A stretch of 64,000 nt of DNA from Prevotella sp. (GTDB lineage Bacteria; Bacteroidota; Bacteroidia; Bacteroidales; Bacteroidaceae): contig JAILHK010000048.1 in the NCBI GenBank assembly GCA_024695815.1, positions 62,001-126,000 of the forward strand, in the 5' to 3' direction. Below are positions 44,990-53,919 of this stretch, piece after piece. The notes under the pieces were generated by a model. That model was not told the DNA's origin, did not search any database, and saw nothing but the letters and a program-made list of their open reading frames with translations. Numbering within the stretch: position 1 is the stretch's first letter; every line of letters starts with the position of its first letter. The position numbers were made by a program, and so were the translations under genes.

Positions 44990-45856
44990 ATGCTACAGAT
45001 ACCGATTGAATCTCTTAACTTGCAGATGCTGAACGTGGGGCTGGCTCGTCATGAGGGCGACTGGAACTGGCAGAATGTTGAATCGCCTTTCACACGTATC
45101 TTCTTTGTGAAAGAAGGAGAGGCAAAGTTGTGTTTGCCTCAAGGCACGATTACCTTGCGACCAGCTCACCTCTATATTATCCCTGCCTATACCAAGCACT
45201 CCTATGTGTGCGATGGCCACTTCGTACATTATTATCTACACGTGTACGAGGGCTTTAAGAGTGAGATGAATCTTCAAGAGCAGTATGACTTTCCAACTGA
45301 GGTTCCTGCATTGAGTGAGGATGAATTGATATTGAAGAGCATGTGCGAACAACATCCGCAGGCGCAGTTGCCCGTGAGTGATCCGCAGGTTTACGACACG
45401 ATGGCACAATTTAAGAACTATATAGAGCGTTATCGCGACATGCCTTTGTGGCAGAAGATGGAACTGCGTGGTGCTATCTTGGTTCTCTTTTCGCACTTCA
45501 TGCGCGAAGCAAAGCCTCATGTCTGGACCAGTGATGACCGTATTCGACAGTCTATCGATTATATCCACAGTCATATCACCGAAGAGTTGAGTATGGAGGA
45601 CTTAGCCAGTGTGGCCTGCGTTACCAAGCCTTATTTTATCCGTCTCTTTAAACAAGAGATAGGTACATCACCGCTTCAATATGTGAATAGTAAGAAGGTG
45701 GAGCGTGCTCAGTTGCTGCTATATACCACGGATATGCCAGTGAAAGAGGTGGCCTATACCCTGGGCTTCAGTGACCATAGTTATTTTATACGTATGTTTC
45801 GTAAGATGATGGGTATCACGCCGCAAGACTATCGGTATAAGATGCGCGGAACGTGA
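44990..45856 (+). CDS. AraC family transcriptional regulator
   Basis: 288 residues. An N-terminal cupin-like sensor (about 20-150, e.g. RIFFVKEGEAKLCL) is followed by two helix-turn-helix units in the last 100 residues (SMEDLASVACVTKPYFIRLF and VKEVAYTLGFSDHSYFIRMF). The start at 44990 follows a promoter box; the in-frame ATG at 44909 is upstream of that box. It is divergent from GH29, so control of the fucosidase by a sugar ligand is plausible but unproven. Confidence 0.9.
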   Translation: MLQIPIESLNLQMLNVGLARHEGDWNWQNVESPFTRIFFVKEGEAKLCLPQGTITLRPAHLYIIPAYTKHSYVCDGHFVHYYLHVYEGFKSEMNLQEQYDFPTEVPALSEDELILKSMCEQHPQAQLPVSDPQVYDTMAQFKNYIERYRDMPLWQKMELRGAILVLFSHFMREAKPHVWTSDDRIRQSIDYIHSHITEELSMEDLASVACVTKPYFIRLFKQEIGTSPLQYVNSKKVERAQLLLYTTDMPVKEVAYTLGFSDHSYFIRMFRKMMGITPQDYRYKMRGT

Positions 45857-45865
45857 TGAATGGAT

Positions 45866-45912
45866 AAAAAACAAAGATAGCAGCAAGACTCTTGCTGCTA
45901 TCTTTGTTTTTT
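45866..45912. terminator. Bidirectional terminator between AraC regulator and M16 peptidase
   Basis: Perfect 22-bp inverted repeat, 45866-45887 with 45891-45912, three-base loop. The outer six pairs are A-T, so each strand ends with a T tract. Confidence 0.95.
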
Positions 45913-45918
45913 GGCGGA

Positions 45919-48822
45919 TTAATAACCGAATATCTCCTCGGTGGTGACACGCTTCACGGGCCCGTATTGTTGCAGGGTCTTCATGTCGAGTTCCTTCTCA
46001 TCGCCAAGGATGATGTAGCGGAATGGCTTTTTGGCCATACGCTCTTGCTCAAACTTTACAATGTCTTGCATCGTCAGGGCGGGGAGGGCATTGTAAATTC
46101 GCTCGTTCATGTCGTAGTCGATGCCGCGCTCCTTGGCTTGCAGCCATGCGTTGATGAGGGCAAACTTGGTGGTGCGCTGACTGGCCAGGCGTTTTGTGAG
46201 TGACTCTTTGGCAATGTTGAAGGCATTGACGCTCTGAGGTATGCTGTCGAGAATGGTGTGGAACTGGCGTACGCAGTCCATCATCTTGTCGTTCTGCGTG
46301 ATGATGTGCGTGAAGAAATATTCCGAGGCGTCGGCATGTTGAGGTTGCAGATAGAGGGCGAAGGCATTATAGGCCAGGCCACGTGTCTCGCGCAACTCTT
46401 GGAATACAATGGTGTTCATGCCACCGCCGTAGTACTCGTTGAACAGGGCCTGAATGGCATCGTTGTCGTGGTTCCACTGACGTGGTTCGTTGTGGAACAT
46501 GCGCATGTAGATGTTCTTGGCATCATAGGGCGCAATGAGTATCTCGCTTTGTGGGGTGGGCTGCAATGTGTAGTGCTTGCCTTGAGGCACGGCTGCCAAC
46601 TGCCCAGTGGGATGCTGCTCGCTGATGACGGCCGACAACTCTTGCTCGTCCATAGGGCCATAATATAATATGGTGTGCTGATAGCGCTTCAGGTCGCGCA
46701 ACAGGTTGAGCAGTTCCTGAGGATTGGTTTCTGCCAACTGCTGTGCTGTGTAATCGTTGCGATAGGGGTTGTAGGCACCAAACATACCATAGCTGAACAG
46801 ACGCTGGAAGTTGGCATCCTGGTCTGTCTTCTGGTCCATGCGACCTTTCTCGCGGATGGCAATATATTGCATGTAGGCAGCGCTGTCAACCTTGGCATGC
46901 TGCATCACGTGTTCGGTCAGTGCCAGGGCTTCGGGCATGTTCTCGCTCAGTCCGTTCAGTGTCACGAAGATGTCGCGCTCGCCCACGCTGATGTTGTAGT
47001 TGCAAGCCAACTTATAGAACTGTTGTTTCAACTGCTGGGCAGACAGTGAGTCGGTGCCGAGATAGTCCAGATACTCGGCAGCATAGTTATAACGCACGTC
47101 GCTCTCTTCGCCAAAGGCATAGTGGAAGGCCAGCGTGAATCGGCCGTTCTCTACGTTTTTGACGTAGATGTAAGGCAACTTTGAATCGGTCTCTCCAAAG
47201 GTGAGGTCGCGTTTGAAGTCAACGAACTTTGGTTCTATAGGCGTTACTTTGGCGTTTTGTATGTTCTTGACATAGTTGGACACCAGCTCGCGGTTGGCTG
47301 GAATAGGCGTGATGGCAGGCTTCTCAATCTTCTTCTGAGTGGTATCAACCCCCTGACGCTTATAGACAGCCACATAGTTGTTCTGGAAGTGCTTGTTAGC
47401 AAAAGCCACAATCTGTTCTTTGGTCATGCCTTCCAGACGACTTAACCACTCTACTTCCTGTTGCCAAGGTGTGCCATTGATGAATGCCTCTACGAACATG
47501 TTGGCGCGAGCACGGTTAGACTCAAGTGCATTGTAGTACTGGAGCTTCAGGTTGTTGATGACAGAAGGCAACAGGTCGTCAGAGAAATCGCCCTTCTTCA
47601 GCTTCTCAATCTCGTCAAGAAGAAGGCTGCGCACTTCGTCGAGTGTCTGTCCTTCGCTGGGCGTACCAGCCATCAGGAACATGGAGTAGTCCATGTTGGT
47701 CTGTGAACCAGCCCATGCTTCCAGCATTTTCATTTGCTGGTTGATGTCCAAGTCGATAAGACCGGCAGTGCCATTGCTCAGCATCTGCTCCACAACTTGC
47801 AGCGTGTCGGCCTGCAGCGAGCTGGCCTTGTCGAAACGCCAACCCAACCAGATGGTCTCTGCTTCCAGTCCCACCACGGTGGTGTCGATAGGAGCCGTAA
47901 TGGCCGGTTGCTCGGGGAAGGTAGGCTGTTCTACGTCATCGCCAGCCTTCCACTCGCCGAAGTATTTCTTGATGATGCTCATCACCTCGTCGGGGTCAAA
48001 GTCGCCAGCCATGCAGATAGCCACATTGTTGGGCACATACCATTTCTTAAAGTAGGCTTTGATGTTCGAGATAGACGGGTTCTTCAGATGTTCCTGTGTG
48101 CCAATGGTGGTCTGTGTGCCATAGGGATGGTTGGGGAAAAGCTTGGCAGCCATGGCCACGAACAACTTGTCTATGTCGCTGGATAGGTGCATGTTGTATT
48201 CCTCATAGACGGCTTCCAGTTCAGTATGGAAACCGCGAATCACCATGTTTTGAAAGCGGTCGCTTTGAATCTTGGCCCAGTTCTCGACTTCGTTGGAGGG
48301 AATGTCTTCTACATAGCAGGTCACATCTTCGCTGGTGTAGGCATTAGAACCCTCAGAGCCGATGATAGCCATCAGCTTGTCGTATTCGTTGGGGATGAAA
48401 TACTTGGCAGCCAACTGACTGACAGAGTCTATCTCATGATAGGCCTGGCGGCGTGCTTCGGGGTCGGTCAACTTGCGATACTGCTCGTAGCGCGCCTCGA
48501 TGTCGTCCAGAAGTGGCTCCTCGGCTTTGACGTTGGTCACGCCAAACTTGTCAGTGCCCTTGAACATCAGGTGTTCCAGGTAGTGGGCCAGACCAGTGGT
48601 TTCGGCAGGATCGTTCTTAGAACCTGTGCGTACGGCAATGTAGGTCTGGATGCGTGGTGCCTCCTTGTTGACGCTCAGATAGACCTTCAGACCGTTGTCA
48701 AGCGTATAAATTCGTGTTTGAGTGGGATCGTCCTTGACGGTCTCATAGTCCTTACTGCAACTGGTCAATAAGGAGAGAGCCAGTGTAAGGACACTGGCTC
48801 CTGAAAACAGTTTAAAATTCAT
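45919..48822 (-). CDS. M16 family zinc peptidase, lipoprotein
   Basis: 967-residue pitrilysin-like peptidase with a lipobox signal peptide (LLTSC, Cys22), so it is anchored in a membrane. The inverted zinc motif HxxEH is His80-Glu83-His84 (HYLEHLMF), with a third ligand in ELEAVYEEYNMH. The second half is a degenerate M16 domain without the motif, the usual arrangement of a catalytic plus a structural half in one chain. It probably degrades peptides in the periplasm. It follows DUF4954 by 14 bp, so both may be one operon. Confidence 0.93.
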   Translation of the reverse strand: MNFKLFSGASVLTLALSLLTSCSKDYETVKDDPTQTRIYTLDNGLKVYLSVNKEAPRIQTYIAVRTGSKNDPAETTGLAHYLEHLMFKGTDKFGVTNVKAEEPLLDDIEARYEQYRKLTDPEARRQAYHEIDSVSQLAAKYFIPNEYDKLMAIIGSEGSNAYTSEDVTCYVEDIPSNEVENWAKIQSDRFQNMVIRGFHTELEAVYEEYNMHLSSDIDKLFVAMAAKLFPNHPYGTQTTIGTQEHLKNPSISNIKAYFKKWYVPNNVAICMAGDFDPDEVMSIIKKYFGEWKAGDDVEQPTFPEQPAITAPIDTTVVGLEAETIWLGWRFDKASSLQADTLQVVEQMLSNGTAGLIDLDINQQMKMLEAWAGSQTNMDYSMFLMAGTPSEGQTLDEVRSLLLDEIEKLKKGDFSDDLLPSVINNLKLQYYNALESNRARANMFVEAFINGTPWQQEVEWLSRLEGMTKEQIVAFANKHFQNNYVAVYKRQGVDTTQKKIEKPAITPIPANRELVSNYVKNIQNAKVTPIEPKFVDFKRDLTFGETDSKLPYIYVKNVENGRFTLAFHYAFGEESDVRYNYAAEYLDYLGTDSLSAQQLKQQFYKLACNYNISVGERDIFVTLNGLSENMPEALALTEHVMQHAKVDSAAYMQYIAIREKGRMDQKTDQDANFQRLFSYGMFGAYNPYRNDYTAQQLAETNPQELLNLLRDLKRYQHTILYYGPMDEQELSAVISEQHPTGQLAAVPQGKHYTLQPTPQSEILIAPYDAKNIYMRMFHNEPRQWNHDNDAIQALFNEYYGGGMNTIVFQELRETRGLAYNAFALYLQPQHADASEYFFTHIITQNDKMMDCVRQFHTILDSIPQSVNAFNIAKESLTKRLASQRTTKFALINAWLQAKERGIDYDMNERIYNALPALTMQDIVKFEQERMAKKPFRYIILGDEKELDMKTLQQYGPVKRVTTEEIFGY

Positions 48823-48836
48823 TTATCTTCGATTAA

Positions 48837-50690
48837 TTAGTTCTCGTAGTCAATTTCATGATCGAGTTTAGATAGGAAGTCGTCAAAGACATCCTGTTCT
48901 ACATCGCCCATCTGGAATTCCTTCTCGGCATCCTTGCGTATCTCGGCAATCCATGCACGACGAGCACGAATATAGTCCTCACGGATACGTTCGCAAGCTG
49001 CCTCGTTGAGTTCTTCCAAGTGGTAGTAGTCCAAAATCATCTGGTAGCTCCATGCCCATCGATAGTCGCTATAGTGGCGGTTGATGTCGTCGAAGCGATC
49101 CAACACCTGCTGGATATTGTCGATGTTACCTCCCTTGATGTCGTCGACGAGACGCTGCTCTTCGCTCTGAGGCAACAACAGACCGCTCATGTCAACCCAT
49201 GTGCCTTTACCGATGCTGCTAATGGGCTTGCCGATATAGCCCTCTTTCTGGGCACGCTTCAAGACAGCTCCCATATAGATACGCAGGGCGATGTCGTAGT
49301 ACTTCAGACCTTTCTTCAGTGATGATGCGTTGATGACGTACTCATGGAAGTTATAAATCGTTACATTCTCGCCTGAAGCGTTGCGCAAGGCATTCAGTAT
49401 CTCGATACCTTGCATAATCTCACCCACCGTGAAAGGACTGAGCCAGTCGAAGTTGATGATACTCTTCTTTGACTGTTTTGAGCGCTTGTCGCGCTTAGGC
49501 CATTTCTTGATGTCGCGATAGAGTCCTACGGTGGTGATGTTGCGGCCTGGCACCAGATACATGGTGTCGCCGTAGGCAATCAAGTAAGAGAACGGCAGAC
49601 AGCGTGTGTCGGGGTGGTGCATCAGTTTGCCGAAGCAAACGCTGAAAGCACCGATTGTGGCTGGCATCAGCACGTAAGAGCCCGATGCAGTCTTGGTGCC
49701 ACGCTCCAGCGTGCCGTAGTGCATGGGGCCCATCTTGTAGGCATGGTTCGAGAAGTTGGTGTTTGAACCGGCATTATAGAACGAGAACTCGCCGCCAATC
49801 AGCAGAGAACTCTTGTGGTGCGAGGCAGAGAAAGGACCACAGAATGCAGCACATGCTTCACCGTTGGCCATGAATGAGTTGGCAAAGAACAGGCTAGCCT
49901 CGGCAGTGAAACCGTTTGTAATCTGACAAGCCTCACCAACGAAGCAGTCTTGCATCTTCACCGAGTTGTTGATAGAGCAACCATCGCAGATGATGGAGTT
50001 CTCGCAGATGACGCCTGTGCCGATGTACACGCTGGCATCTTCGTTGCTCAGGATGGTACATTCGTTCAAACGTGCTGCACCACTAATCTCGCAGTCGCCC
50101 TTGATGACGGTGTTGGTGATATCTTTCGTGTTGATAATCTTCACGCGATTGCCAATGATACCACGTTCTGGTGTGCTGATGCGTACCTCATCATCGATAA
50201 GTTGACGCAGCTGGTTGATGAGAGCCTTGTCGCTATGATGCTTCACCATGAACGAAGCCAGTTGTGAGTTCAGTTCGCGAAACAACGTCACGTTACCGTC
50301 GCCCATTTCGTTCAGCACAGAAATGGTAGAACCGGCACCATAACTGGCACCCTCGAGCGTTTCCATGGTAGAGATGTTCGAGATGTAACAGTCGTCACCG
50401 ATGGTATAGTTATTGATAAAGTTGCCAACCTTTTCAATCAGACAGTCGTTGCCAACGCTGACATTGCGCAGTGTGGCATCATTGATACCTGAATGTTTAA
50501 AAAAGCCAGAACTGACCTCAACCTGCTTGTTGAACGATCCTAAGCGTATGCCGCCATAGAATATCACACGGTGAAAATTATATGGTTTGAAATCGGATGC
50601 CACCTGTATGCGACTCCAATCTTCTGCCCAACAACCGTTGGCTTCAAGCACATGAATCTCGTCTTGGTTCAATAATCTATACTCTCTCAT
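48837..50690 (-). CDS. DUF4954 left-handed beta-helix protein
   Basis: About 617-residue protein conserved in Bacteroidetes, with the hexapeptide-like repeat core of left-handed beta-helix nucleotidyl/acyl-transferases (about 75-330) and a C-terminal helical region (about 490-617). It is annotated elsewhere as a UDP-N-acetylglucosamine pyrophosphorylase-like protein; real function unknown. No signal peptide. Start: the longest frame begins at 50738, but a -7 box TATTTTTG (minus, 50726-50733) sits inside that extension and relatives begin with a MxEYRxL sequence, so ATG 50690 is preferred. Confidence 0.85.
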   Translation of the reverse strand: MREYRLLNQDEIHVLEANGCWAEDWSRIQVASDFKPYNFHRVIFYGGIRLGSFNKQVEVSSGFFKHSGINDATLRNVSVGNDCLIEKVGNFINNYTIGDDCYISNISTMETLEGASYGAGSTISVLNEMGDGNVTLFRELNSQLASFMVKHHSDKALINQLRQLIDDEVRISTPERGIIGNRVKIINTKDITNTVIKGDCEISGAARLNECTILSNEDASVYIGTGVICENSIICDGCSINNSVKMQDCFVGEACQITNGFTAEASLFFANSFMANGEACAAFCGPFSASHHKSSLLIGGEFSFYNAGSNTNFSNHAYKMGPMHYGTLERGTKTASGSYVLMPATIGAFSVCFGKLMHHPDTRCLPFSYLIAYGDTMYLVPGRNITTVGLYRDIKKWPKRDKRSKQSKKSIINFDWLSPFTVGEIMQGIEILNALRNASGENVTIYNFHEYVINASSLKKGLKYYDIALRIYMGAVLKRAQKEGYIGKPISSIGKGTWVDMSGLLLPQSEEQRLVDDIKGGNIDNIQQVLDRFDDINRHYSDYRWAWSYQMILDYYHLEELNEAACERIREDYIRARRAWIAEIRKDAEKEFQMGDVEQDVFDDFLSKLDHEIDYEN

Positions 50691-50725
50691 AAGGTCTTTA
50701 ATAGTGTTATTTGTTGATTTGGTTG

Positions 50726-50733
50726 CAAAAATA
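50726..50733 (-). promoter_or_regulatory. -7 box for DUF4954 gene
   Basis: Minus-strand TATTTTTG, 35 bp upstream of the ATG at 50690. Confidence 0.5.
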
Positions 50734-50773
50734 GACATTTTTTCTCACAAACGACATACTTTAGCCGTTTTTT

Positions 50774-51958
50774 TTAATAAGCATGCTCGTCGTTGGCTAT
50801 CTCGTCTTTGTCTATAGGCTTACTGTCAATCTTGGACCATGCGTAGCAGATGTAGGCCAGCACCAGGGGAATGAGCAGTGAAACATAGAACATGGTGTGG
50901 AGCGTGAAATAGCTGCTGCACGAGTTCTCGAGTGTCAGCGAAGACTGAAGGTCTGCCGTAGAAGGGTAGTAGGCGGTGTGGTTCCACGCGCTCATCAGGA
51001 GAAGTGACAGCACTGTCAGCACGGTACCAACGCCCGCAGGCCAGATGCCTGCAAACTTGAATAGAGCGGGATGATGCACAAAGAACTTGCTGTTGCGCAG
51101 TATCTCGGTGGCAATGCCCCAAAGCACCAGCACGATGCCTATCACCATCACCACGGTGATATACCACATGTCCACCATGTTGTGCAGGTATTTGTTGGGT
51201 TCCATAAAAATCTCGCCAGTCTCTGGCTTCCAGGCATAACCATCTTTTAAGAGAAGGTGGACTAGATAACTTACAAAGAGAATTACAAATGGAATGGCTG
51301 CTCCCACCAGGTGCACACTGCCACGACTGCGTATGTTCTCGTCGTTCACATTGTTGATGACGTACAGAATGCCCAGTGTACGCGCCAGGAACATCACTGC
51401 CAAGCCAAATACCAATACCCAGGGATTCAGCAAGGCATCGAGTCCGTGTGATGCATTGGCCCAACGGCTGATGATGGGGGTGATGGTCTCGGCATTAATC
51501 AGGTTGTCTTTTTCCACGATAAAGTTTGAACCTTCGAAAAAAGTTGCCACGGCTCCTCCCAACAACAGCGGACCAAAGATGCCGTTGATAACCAAGAACC
51601 ACTGGAAGGTTCGCGGTCCTAAGAGGTTGCCTATCTTGTTTTGAAACTCATAGCTCACAGCTTGCAGCACAAACGTAAAGAGAATGAGCATCCACAACCA
51701 GTAAGCGCCACCGAAGGAGGTGGAGTAGAATAGGGGGAACGACGCGAAGAACGCGCCGCCAAAGGTCACAAGGGTAGTAAACGTGAACTCCCATTTTCGA
51801 CCTGTTGAGTTGATCAGTAGTCGGCGTTCGTCGTCATGATGTCCTAATGAGAATATCATGGAGTTGGCACCTTGAACAAACAGAAGAAATACCAGCAGGG
51901 CTCCTAGAAGTGATACCAAGAAGCACCAATAGTGTTGTAGAAATGAATATGTTAGCAT
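50774..51958 (-). CDS. cydB: Cytochrome bd ubiquinol oxidase subunit II
   Basis: 394-residue integral membrane protein with eight or nine hydrophobic segments; partner of CydA in the bd-type oxidase that reduces O2 to water with quinol. It lies 47 bp downstream of cydA in the same direction, so it belongs to the DUF4492-cydA-cydB unit. It explains tolerance of or growth with traces of oxygen. Slightly longer than the roughly 380-residue norm, within family range. Confidence 0.95.
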   Translation of the reverse strand: MLTYSFLQHYWCFLVSLLGALLVFLLFVQGANSMIFSLGHHDDERRLLINSTGRKWEFTFTTLVTFGGAFFASFPLFYSTSFGGAYWLWMLILFTFVLQAVSYEFQNKIGNLLGPRTFQWFLVINGIFGPLLLGGAVATFFEGSNFIVEKDNLINAETITPIISRWANASHGLDALLNPWVLVFGLAVMFLARTLGILYVINNVNDENIRSRGSVHLVGAAIPFVILFVSYLVHLLLKDGYAWKPETGEIFMEPNKYLHNMVDMWYITVVMVIGIVLVLWGIATEILRNSKFFVHHPALFKFAGIWPAGVGTVLTVLSLLLMSAWNHTAYYPSTADLQSSLTLENSCSSYFTLHTMFYVSLLIPLVLAYICYAWSKIDSKPIDKDEIANDEHAY

Positions 51959-52005
51959 AGTGATATCGTTTTTGGTAGTTAATGGTAATAATCAACTCTC
52001 AAAGC

Positions 52006-53526
52006 TTACTCCTTCGGTCCCTTCTTAATCTGTTTGAACAGAATACTGATTTCCACCGCCAGCATGGTGGTGAACAGAATCAGGAACAAGAAGAATGTGA
52101 TGATGACGCTCGACGAGTGGAGATCGCTGACAGCTGCCCAGGTAGGAAGCATGTCTTGAATGGTCCAAGGCTGACGACCGAATTCGGCTACCAGCCATCC
52201 ACATTCCGAACCGATGTAGCTCAGGGGTACTAACATAATGGCTCCCCAGTAGTGCCATGCAGGCAATTTCGTGATGTCGCGCTTGGCAAACAACCATTTA
52301 GGCCAATGGTATAGCGTGGCCAGTACCACGGCAAAGAACAGAATGAACAAGCATCCCACGCCAACCATCACACGAAAGGCCCAGAAGTTCACCAACACCG
52401 GCGGCACCAGCTCCTCTTTGTTGCGCACATAGCCATAGCCAAAGTATTTCATGTGTTTCTGTAGCGTGGCCAGGTGTGCGGCACCATCCTCGCCATTAGC
52501 CTTCGCCTTGCGATAGGCAGCCAGAGCGTTGATGGCCTTCTTGCCGCGTTCTATCTTCTCGTCGGCCGATGGCTCCACGCGCCCATCAGGCGTTGTATAG
52601 CCATTCAGAATGTCGTTGATGCCAGGCACGAAGCCCCTTGGGTTGTTGGTGGCCATGATGGATAGGCCATAAGGCACCTCGATACCTTCTATCAGTTTTA
52701 GTCCCTGCTCGGTACCTCCGTCGTAGAGTGCCTCCATGGCAGCCAGTTTCATGGGCTGCACCTGGGCCACGTCCATACCAGACTTATGCCCCGTGGCACC
52801 GGCTAGCAAAGCAGCCACCAGTCCTACTGCAGCTCCAATCTTCATGCTCTCTACAGCCATCTTGACATGTCTTTTCTTGAGCAAATACCAACAGCACACA
52901 CCTACACAGAAGACGCCTCCGATGATCCATGCGGAGGTCACCGTGTGGCAGAACTTTGATACTGCAAAGGGCGAAAGGGCCACTTCAGAAAAAGAGACCA
53001 TCTCGTTGCGCATCGTGTCGGGATTGAACTCGCAACCGACGGGATACTGCATCCATGCGTTGGCCACCAGAATCCACCAGGCAGAGATGGTGGCTCCTAA
53101 CCCCGTGAGCCATGTCGAAGCAAGATGGAAACCAGCCGACACTTTCTTCCAACCGAAGAACATGACAGCCACAAACGTCGATTCCATGAAGAAGGCCACG
53201 ATGCCTTCGATAGCCAGTGGCGCTCCAAAGATGTCGCCCACAAACCAGGAATAGTTGCTCCAGTTGGTGCCAAACTCAAACTCCAGGATGATGCCCGTGG
53301 CCACACCCATGGCGAAGTTGATGCCAAAGAGCTTCTGCCAGAATTGGGCCGTGTGCTTCCAAAACTCGTCTTTCTTTCGGTAGTAAATGGTCTCGGCAAT
53401 GCCCATGATGACAGCCAGTCCTAGTGTCAACGGCACAAACAGCCAGTGGTATATGGCCGTCAGTGCAAATTGTGCCCTCGACCAGTCGATGGTTCCGGCA
53501 TCGATGTTTAATAGTAGATGTTCCAT
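52006..53526 (-). CDS. cydA: Cytochrome bd ubiquinol oxidase subunit I
   Basis: 506-residue heme-binding subunit. The N-terminal heme b595/d ligand is in YHWLFVPLTLG (His27). The W-x-x-R-x-x-x-N/F-type helices and the GVATGIILEFEFGTNW segment (about 76-91) are typical. A periplasmic Q-loop of normal size is present around residues 255-330. With CydB and the DUF4492 protein, it forms an oxygen-scavenging respiratory complex of this anaerobe. Confidence 0.97.
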   Translation of the reverse strand: MEHLLLNIDAGTIDWSRAQFALTAIYHWLFVPLTLGLAVIMGIAETIYYRKKDEFWKHTAQFWQKLFGINFAMGVATGIILEFEFGTNWSNYSWFVGDIFGAPLAIEGIVAFFMESTFVAVMFFGWKKVSAGFHLASTWLTGLGATISAWWILVANAWMQYPVGCEFNPDTMRNEMVSFSEVALSPFAVSKFCHTVTSAWIIGGVFCVGVCCWYLLKKRHVKMAVESMKIGAAVGLVAALLAGATGHKSGMDVAQVQPMKLAAMEALYDGGTEQGLKLIEGIEVPYGLSIMATNNPRGFVPGINDILNGYTTPDGRVEPSADEKIERGKKAINALAAYRKAKANGEDGAAHLATLQKHMKYFGYGYVRNKEELVPPVLVNFWAFRVMVGVGCLFILFFAVVLATLYHWPKWLFAKRDITKLPAWHYWGAIMLVPLSYIGSECGWLVAEFGRQPWTIQDMLPTWAAVSDLHSSSVIITFFLFLILFTTMLAVEISILFKQIKKGPKE

Positions 53527-53541
53527 AGTGCTTATTTGTTT

Positions 53542-53766
53542 TTAGTTCTTATTGGCACGCTCAGTCAGCTCATGAGCTACGAAGCCAGCTTCGTCGCCAT
53601 TCGCATTCTGTTTGAGGTAGTTGGGGAAAAAGAATGGTTTCAGGATTAAGAATATGATAAACAGCTTTATCAGAATAATGATCCAAAGCGTCTTGCCCAG
53701 AGTCATATGGCGAAAACCGTCATAATATAGGTCAAAGGCCCGATATATAAAACTGTTTTTTTTCAT
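53542..53766 (-). CDS. DUF4492 small membrane protein of the cytochrome bd operon
   Basis: 74 residues with a single membrane span (about 28-48) and a basic N terminus. DUF4492 proteins sit just upstream of cydA in Bacteroidetes and are assumed to be a small accessory subunit. It starts right after a good promoter box and its stop is 15 bp before the cydA start, consistent with an operon. Confidence 0.85.
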   Translation of the reverse strand: MKKNSFIYRAFDLYYDGFRHMTLGKTLWIIILIKLFIIFLILKPFFFPNYLKQNANGDEAGFVAHELTERANKN

Positions 53767-53792
53767 AGGCTTTCAATCCAATTGTCTGCGGG

Positions 53793-53824
53793 CAAAGATA
53801 GATAAAAAACATTAAACGGCCAAA
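53793..53824 (-). promoter_or_regulatory. Promoter of the DUF4492-cydAB operon
   Basis: Minus-strand TTTG (53821-53824) and TATCTTTG (53793-53800), spacing 20 bp. Confidence 0.8.
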
Positions 53825-53842
53825 TAATTGATTCTTTTTTTA

Positions 53843-53850
53843 TAATTTTG
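53843..53850 (+). promoter_or_regulatory. -7 box for the GH92 gene
   Basis: TAATTTTG fits TAnnTTTG; the leader to the ATG at 53920 is about 65 nt. Confidence 0.5.
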
Positions 53851-53919
53851 CACCCCGAATAGGATAAACGCCTGACTAGACGCTAAAAACCGAGGTTTCG
53901 ATAAATAGTAAAATAACGA

